Below, piece by piece: positions 13,419-16,191 of a stretch of 16,191 bases of DNA. Source of the stretch: JAICUY01 sp038250515 (GTDB taxonomy: Bacteria > Chloroflexota > Limnocylindria > QHBO01); assembly GCA_038250515.1 (NCBI GenBank), contig JBBSCG010000043.1:1-16191 (forward strand). The letters are read 5' to 3'. Each line of letters begins with the position of its first letter. The stretch's first letter is position 1. Made by a program: the position numbers and the translations under genes. Under the pieces are notes generated by a model. The model had not been told where the DNA came from, did not search any database, and saw only the letters and a program-made list of their open reading frames with translations.

Positions 13419-13979
13419 TCAACGCTTCGCGGCGACTCGCTCGGCATAGGCGAGGACGAAGGCGTGTTGAGCGGCCGTCTCGACAGCCTCGGGATGGCGG
13501 ACGCTGCGAACGTGAGCGACGGCGTCGTGCGGGGGCATGCCCGCCGCGACCAGCGCGCAGGCAGCCACCATGCCGGTCCGCCCCACGCCGCCCATGCAGG
13601 CGATGGCCACATTGCCGGTGCGGCGGCCGTCGCGGGTCTCGTCGAGGATTTGGTCCATCTCGCCCAGCGAGGAGGGCACGCCACCGTCGGGCATCGGGTG
13701 CCGCATGATCTCGACACCGGCACGCGCGGCCTTCTCGACGATCGCGTGATCACCCCAGCGATCGAGCTCGCCATCATCGACGAGCAGGATCAGCCGCCGG
13801 ACGCCGGTGCTTGCCAGCGACGCCAGATCGGCCAGCAGCTCGCGTCGGTAGATGCGCCCTGGATAGCGCGACGATGGACCGTGCTTGCCAGGAAGGATGG
13901 TGAGACCCAGCTGTCCCCGAAGCGAGTCTTCACTCAACGCCCCGTCGAGCCAGTCGATGCGCAGCGGCGCGTCCGTCAT
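13419..13979 (-). CDS. Dual-specificity/tyrosine phosphatase-like protein
   Basis: A 186-residue cysteine-based phosphatase of the DSP/CDKN3-like type. The signature loop is C128-MGGVG-R134 followed by TG, i.e. CX5R(S/T)G, and Asp98 in HPMPDGG is the likely general acid. The N-terminal RYPGRIYRRELLADLASL and GVRRLILLVDDGEL match the first beta-alpha elements of such proteins. Residue before the catalytic Cys is Ala rather than the common His, a small departure. Its ATG overlaps the stop of the DUF3090 gene as ATGA with no good Shine-Dalgarno, so it is probably translated by coupling. The substrate (protein, lipid or nucleotide) cannot be told from sequence. Confidence 0.9.
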   Translation of the reverse strand: MTDAPLRIDWLDGALSEDSLRGQLGLTILPGKHGPSSRYPGRIYRRELLADLASLASTGVRRLILLVDDGELDRWGDHAIVEKAARAGVEIMRHPMPDGGVPSSLGEMDQILDETRDGRRTGNVAIACMGGVGRTGMVAACALVAAGMPPHDAVAHVRSVRHPEAVETAAQHAFVLAYAERVAAKR

Positions 13980-14515
13980 CAGTTGAGGTGCCCGTTGCTG
14001 CGTGGGCAGAAATGGCCCGTCGGCTCGAGCGGCATTCCGCAGAACGGACAGCTCGGGCGGCCCGCGCCGACCAGCAGGACTGAGCGGTCGATGAAGGAGC
14101 GTGCATCGGTTGCCGAGATTCGGACGCGGAGAAGATCCGGCCCATCCGGATCGTCGTCAGGCGCCTCGTGATACTCGCCGTCCTCGCTCATCGGCTGCGC
14201 CTCGACCACGACCGAAGCCTGGGTGGGATCCCATGCCAGCGCCATGGCGCCTACGCGGAAGACCTCGATCACAGGCTCGTCGAGCGGCCTCTGGTCGCCG
14301 GTCCCGCCGAGCGTCATCTCGGGTGCGGGCTCGACAGCACCAAGCAGGTCGACCAGGCGGTCGGCGAGGACTGCGACCTGGGTCTTCTCGACGCCGACAC
14401 TCACCACCGCACCGCCTTTGCGTGCCTGCAGATAGAAGCTGCGCTCGCCGGGAGTCCCGAGAGTCCCCACCACGAAGCGATCCGGGTCGTCGAAGATGAA
14501 GAGTCGGCGTGCCAT
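13979..14515 (-). CDS. DUF3090 family protein
   Basis: A 178-residue protein of unknown function, common in Actinobacteria and also found in Chloroflexota. Family marks are MARRLFIFDDPDRFVVGTLG, SFYLQARKGG, VSVGVEKTQVAVLADRL, and a C-terminal zinc-ribbon-like CPFCGMPLEPTGHFCPRSNGH with three Cys and a His as possible ligands. An acidic loop (about 112-125) precedes RVRISATDARSFIDRS. The frame continues upstream to 14638, but TACGAT lies 6 bases before ATG 14515, where the family N-terminus begins. In Actinobacteria DUF3090 sits in a conserved trio with a histidine phosphatase-like protein and a SCO1664-type protein; here the coupled partner is a CX5R phosphatase. Confidence 0.92.
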   Translation of the reverse strand: MARRLFIFDDPDRFVVGTLGTPGERSFYLQARKGGAVVSVGVEKTQVAVLADRLVDLLGAVEPAPEMTLGGTGDQRPLDEPVIEVFRVGAMALAWDPTQASVVVEAQPMSEDGEYHEAPDDDPDGPDLLRVRISATDARSFIDRSVLLVGAGRPSCPFCGMPLEPTGHFCPRSNGHLN

Positions 14516-14521
14516 GCCGTC

Positions 14522-14527
14522 ATCGTA
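14522..14527 (-). promoter_or_regulatory. Leaderless -10 element of the DUF3090-phosphatase unit
   Basis: TACGAT (14527-14522) ends 6 bases before ATG 14515. It supports the short form of the DUF3090 protein over the upstream-extended frame. Confidence 0.5.
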
Positions 14528-14544
14528 GCGGACCGGCCCGCGCC

Positions 14545-14590
14545 GCAAAAAGCGGGAGGGATCGAAGACGTGCCCCATCTCCGATCCCTC
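14545..14590 (-). terminator. Candidate terminator of the XRE-TPR gene
   Basis: GAGGGATC (14590-14583) and GATCCCTC (14563-14556) form a perfect 8-bp stem with a 19-base loop. On the minus strand this is followed by CCGC-TTTTT-GCGG, a second small hairpin with a T5 loop. It lies about 120 bases past the XRE gene stop and before the DUF3090 promoter. The long loop makes it a weak call. Confidence 0.4.
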
Positions 14591-14710
14591 TCCCCCGGTG
14601 TGCGAATTGGTCCTTCGACCAGAGGTCGGGTGCCCCATACCAACTCGTCGGCAGTGAGCCTATGCGCAGCGAACAGCTCTTGTCAACACCTACTGAACAG
14701 CAATGTACGC

Positions 14711-16009
14711 TTACCCGACGCCGAGCGCCTCGCTGGTGAGCTCATAGGCACCGCGATGATCGCCGGCGCCAGCCCGCAGATCAGCCCACTCGCGAAGGAC
14801 GTCGCGCACCCGCGCCGCCGCACGTCCAGTGCGAGCCAACGTCGCGGCTTCCTCGTAGTGCTTCTCGGCTGCCTCGACGTCACCGGCTTCGCGGAGCGCC
14901 CGTGCCTGGGTCAGCATCGCGGCCAGCTCGGCCTTCTGGTTGCCGGTGGCCTTAGCCAACTCGCGTGATCGCGCGGCAAGTGTCAGCGCCTGGTCTCGCG
15001 AGCCGGATGCGAGGGCGACCTGCGCCTCGGTCTCCAGGACTGCCGCAAGCAGGCGATCGTCGGCGCTGCGCTCCGCCTGGGCTCGAGCCCCGGCCGCCAG
15101 CTCTCCGGCGCGTCCGGCGTTGCCGGCCGCTAGGTACGCGAGGGCAAGGTCATTCTCGATGGTGGCGGACTCGAGCAACGCGCCCGCTGAGCGATACAGC
15201 GCCATCGCCTGCGTCCCGACGCGGATGGCCGCCTCGACGTCGCCGATCTCGCGATAACTGATGGCGAGGCCGACCAGGAAGTTTGCACGGCGACGATCGT
15301 CCAGGTCGTCAGCCAAGCCGCGTGCCTCCTCGAGATAGGCCAGCGAGCGTGCGTGCTCGCCGACGCGTGAATCGACCGAGGCGAGGGCCACGAGGAGCCG
15401 CATCTCGAAGTCCGGCTCGACGCGCATCCCGCCGCGGACCTGCTCGAGGAGCGCCCGCAGTAGTGACCGGGCATCCGCCTCGTTGTCGGAGAGGTAGAGC
15501 CCGTAGGCCAGCCAGTAGCGCGCCAGGGCCGCATCGGTCTCGCGTCCGAGGTCGAGGAACAGGCGGACCGCTTCAGCCGCGGATGTCACCGCCTCCTTGC
15601 CCTGATCCAGCCGCGAGAGTGCCTCGGCTCGTCCGCGCAGCAGCTCGGCGCGGGTCTGGTCGTCGGCCGTCAGTTCGAGCAGCTGGCCGTAGCCATCGGC
15701 AGCCGGCTGCCATTCGCCGGAGGCGAGCTGGAGGTCGGTCTGGAGCCGCGACCACGCGGGATTCTGCGTATCGAGGAAGTGGCTGGGAGCCAGGCGCAGG
15801 CGGTCCGAAAGATAACTCAGGGCGACCATTGACGGCCGGGCAATGCCGGTCTCCAGAGCACTGACATAGGCCTTGGTATATCGCTCGCCTGCGAGCTGCT
15901 GTTGGGTCATGCCCGCCCTCAGGCGAGCCTCACGAATTCGTGATCCGATGCGCTTGGCGAGCTCGGCATCCTCGGCGGTTGGGCGGGCAATCATCTTTGT
16001 GCGCGGCAT
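14711..16009 (-). CDS. XRE-family HTH regulator with C-terminal TPR repeats
   Basis: A 432-residue protein with an N-terminal Cro/C1-type helix-turn-helix at about 18-76 (IREARLRAGMTQQQLAGERY, with SALETG and RPSM marking the recognition helix and following turn). Residues about 85-430 are an all-helical, Ala/Leu-rich tandem of TPR-like units, for example AEALSRLDQGKEAVTSAAEAV and ISYREIGDVEAAIRVGTQAMALY. Such proteins often bind a peptide or partner through the TPR part; that is a family-level idea. The start ATG at 16009 has TAGACT 6 bases ahead. The gene is flanked by an insertion sequence end about 30-40 bases upstream of its promoter. Target genes are unknown. Confidence 0.92.
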   Translation of the reverse strand: MPRTKMIARPTAEDAELAKRIGSRIREARLRAGMTQQQLAGERYTKAYVSALETGIARPSMVALSYLSDRLRLAPSHFLDTQNPAWSRLQTDLQLASGEWQPAADGYGQLLELTADDQTRAELLRGRAEALSRLDQGKEAVTSAAEAVRLFLDLGRETDAALARYWLAYGLYLSDNEADARSLLRALLEQVRGGMRVEPDFEMRLLVALASVDSRVGEHARSLAYLEEARGLADDLDDRRRANFLVGLAISYREIGDVEAAIRVGTQAMALYRSAGALLESATIENDLALAYLAAGNAGRAGELAAGARAQAERSADDRLLAAVLETEAQVALASGSRDQALTLAARSRELAKATGNQKAELAAMLTQARALREAGDVEAAEKHYEEAATLARTGRAAARVRDVLREWADLRAGAGDHRGAYELTSEALGVG

Positions 16010-16015
16010 CCGCGG

Positions 16016-16021
16016 AGTCTA
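16016..16021 (-). promoter_or_regulatory. Leaderless -10 element of the XRE-TPR gene
   Basis: TAGACT (16021-16016) ends 6 bases before the ATG at 16009. No -35 is evident, and the sequence about 20-30 bases further upstream merges into the putative insertion-sequence end. Confidence 0.5.
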
Positions 16022-16065
16022 CACCCGCGAGGCAAGCATTCATTGACACGGTGTTGTTGTTCAAC

Positions 16066-16101
16066 GACTTTGTCACCGCTAACTGCTCAGTGACTTTGTC
16101 A
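16066..16101 (+). repeat. Two direct copies of GACTTTGTCA at the IS end
   Basis: GACTTTGTCA at 16066-16075 and 16092-16101, 26 bases apart; the similarity extends leftward (TTCAAC versus CTCAGT before each copy). They are likely tandem transposase-binding sites within the terminal repeat. Seen directly; the role is inferred. Confidence 0.75.
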
Positions 16102-16129
16102 GTCTCCACCGATGGAGGAGATGATCACC

Positions 16130-16191
16130 ATGAGCGGCAAGGAGCAGCGACGAGCCTGGATCCTGACCAAGCTGCTGGTCGGCGAGTTGAA
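16130..16191 (+). CDS. Transposase N-terminus (ISNCY-like), truncated by window edge
   Basis: Only 20 codons are visible, beginning MSGKEQRRAWILTKLLVG, which matches the usual opening of ISNCY-type transposases, normally followed by a helix-turn-helix. GGAGGAG lies about 9 bases before ATG 16130. In-frame ATGs at 16112 and 16121 are alternative starts, but the first lies ahead of the Shine-Dalgarno and the second directly abuts it. Whether the rest of the gene is intact cannot be seen. Confidence 0.7.
   Translation, partial: MSGKEQRRAWILTKLLVGEL

Larger units (their letters stand above)
16042..16191 (+). mobile_element. Left end of an ISNCY-like insertion sequence
   Basis: A transposase start on the plus strand is preceded by a terminal region with two copies of GACTTTGTCA. 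The left boundary is approximate (somewhere in 16040-16060), as no second end is available to define the inverted repeat or a target duplication. The element runs off the right edge. Confidence 0.6.

Noticed and set aside
12245..13777. Upstream extension of the msrB frame across the DUF72 and phosphatase genes
   Set aside because: Antisense shadow of DUF72; the msrB N-terminus and -10 support ATG 12244.
14516..14638. N-terminal extension of DUF3090 (MGHVFDPSRF...)
   Set aside because: Not part of the family N-terminus, contains the putative XRE terminator stem, and would place the TACGAT -10 inside the gene.
14680..14709. TTGTCA-18-TGTACG as a plus-strand promoter
   Set aside because: Would only transcribe antisense into the XRE-TPR gene; the -10 is poor and no plus-strand gene follows.
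14168..14968. Plus-strand 266-codon frame across the DUF3090-XRE gap
   Set aside because: Mostly antisense to DUF3090 and the XRE gene, with no recognisable domain or ribosome-binding site.
1..16191. CRISPR arrays, tRNA and rRNA genes
   Set aside because: No regularly spaced repeats and no tRNA-like cloverleaf or rRNA-like stretch were recognised on reading the gaps by eye.

Overview
This GC-rich bacterial window is mostly ordinary chromosome. It holds a translation-factor and aminoacyl-tRNA synthetase block, a phenylacetyl-CoA epoxidase operon, and a run of small redox and hypothetical genes, and it ends in the left end of an insertion sequence. High GC, leaderless-looking genes, a DUF3090 protein and an ISNCY-like transposase start suggest a Chloroflexota lineage (for example Limnocylindria-like) or a deep actinobacterial relative. 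That placement is inference; no rRNA is present.

Region 1 (1-6462, all minus strand, so transcription runs right to left): thrS - VOC-family gene - infC - rpmI - rplT - pheS - pheT (cut by the left edge). This is the classical thrS-infC-rpmI-rplT-pheS-pheT order known from E. coli, with a small glyoxalase-fold gene between thrS and infC. infC has no usable ATG/GTG/TTG upstream of its conserved N-terminus and very probably starts at ATC behind an AAGGAG Shine-Dalgarno. A good -35/-10 pair and a 7-bp hairpin lie in its leader, and a terminator-like hairpin lies between rplT and pheS, the place where E. coli has the pheST attenuator. The threonyl-tRNA synthetase lacks the N-terminal TGS domain.

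Region 2 (6557-9395, minus strand): a small PRC-barrel-like gene, then paaA-paaB-paaC-paaD, with overlapping or nearly touching genes. These encode the di-iron epoxidase and its maturation factor for aerobic phenylacetate breakdown. The reductase gene paaE and the rest of the pathway are not in the window.

Region 3 (9439-13366): a membrane-anchored SGNH hydrolase (plus) runs tail-to-tail with a membrane-anchored, sulfite-oxidase-fold molybdoenzyme (minus). Upstream of the latter is msrB (minus), which is divergent from a DUF72 gene (plus).

Region 4 (13419-16191): a DUF3090 gene coupled by an ATGA overlap to a CX5R phosphatase gene, then a XRE-TPR regulator gene, then the left end of an ISNCY-like element whose transposase gene runs off the right edge.

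The most unusual recurrent signal is regulatory. Eight genes that begin transcription units carry a TANNNT -10 hexamer ending only 5-7 bases before the start codon, with no Shine-Dalgarno, which points to leaderless mRNAs. The operon-internal genes, paaA and infC carry Shine-Dalgarno sequences instead. I found no clearly novel multi-gene defence or metabolic system, no CRISPR array and no tRNA or rRNA genes.
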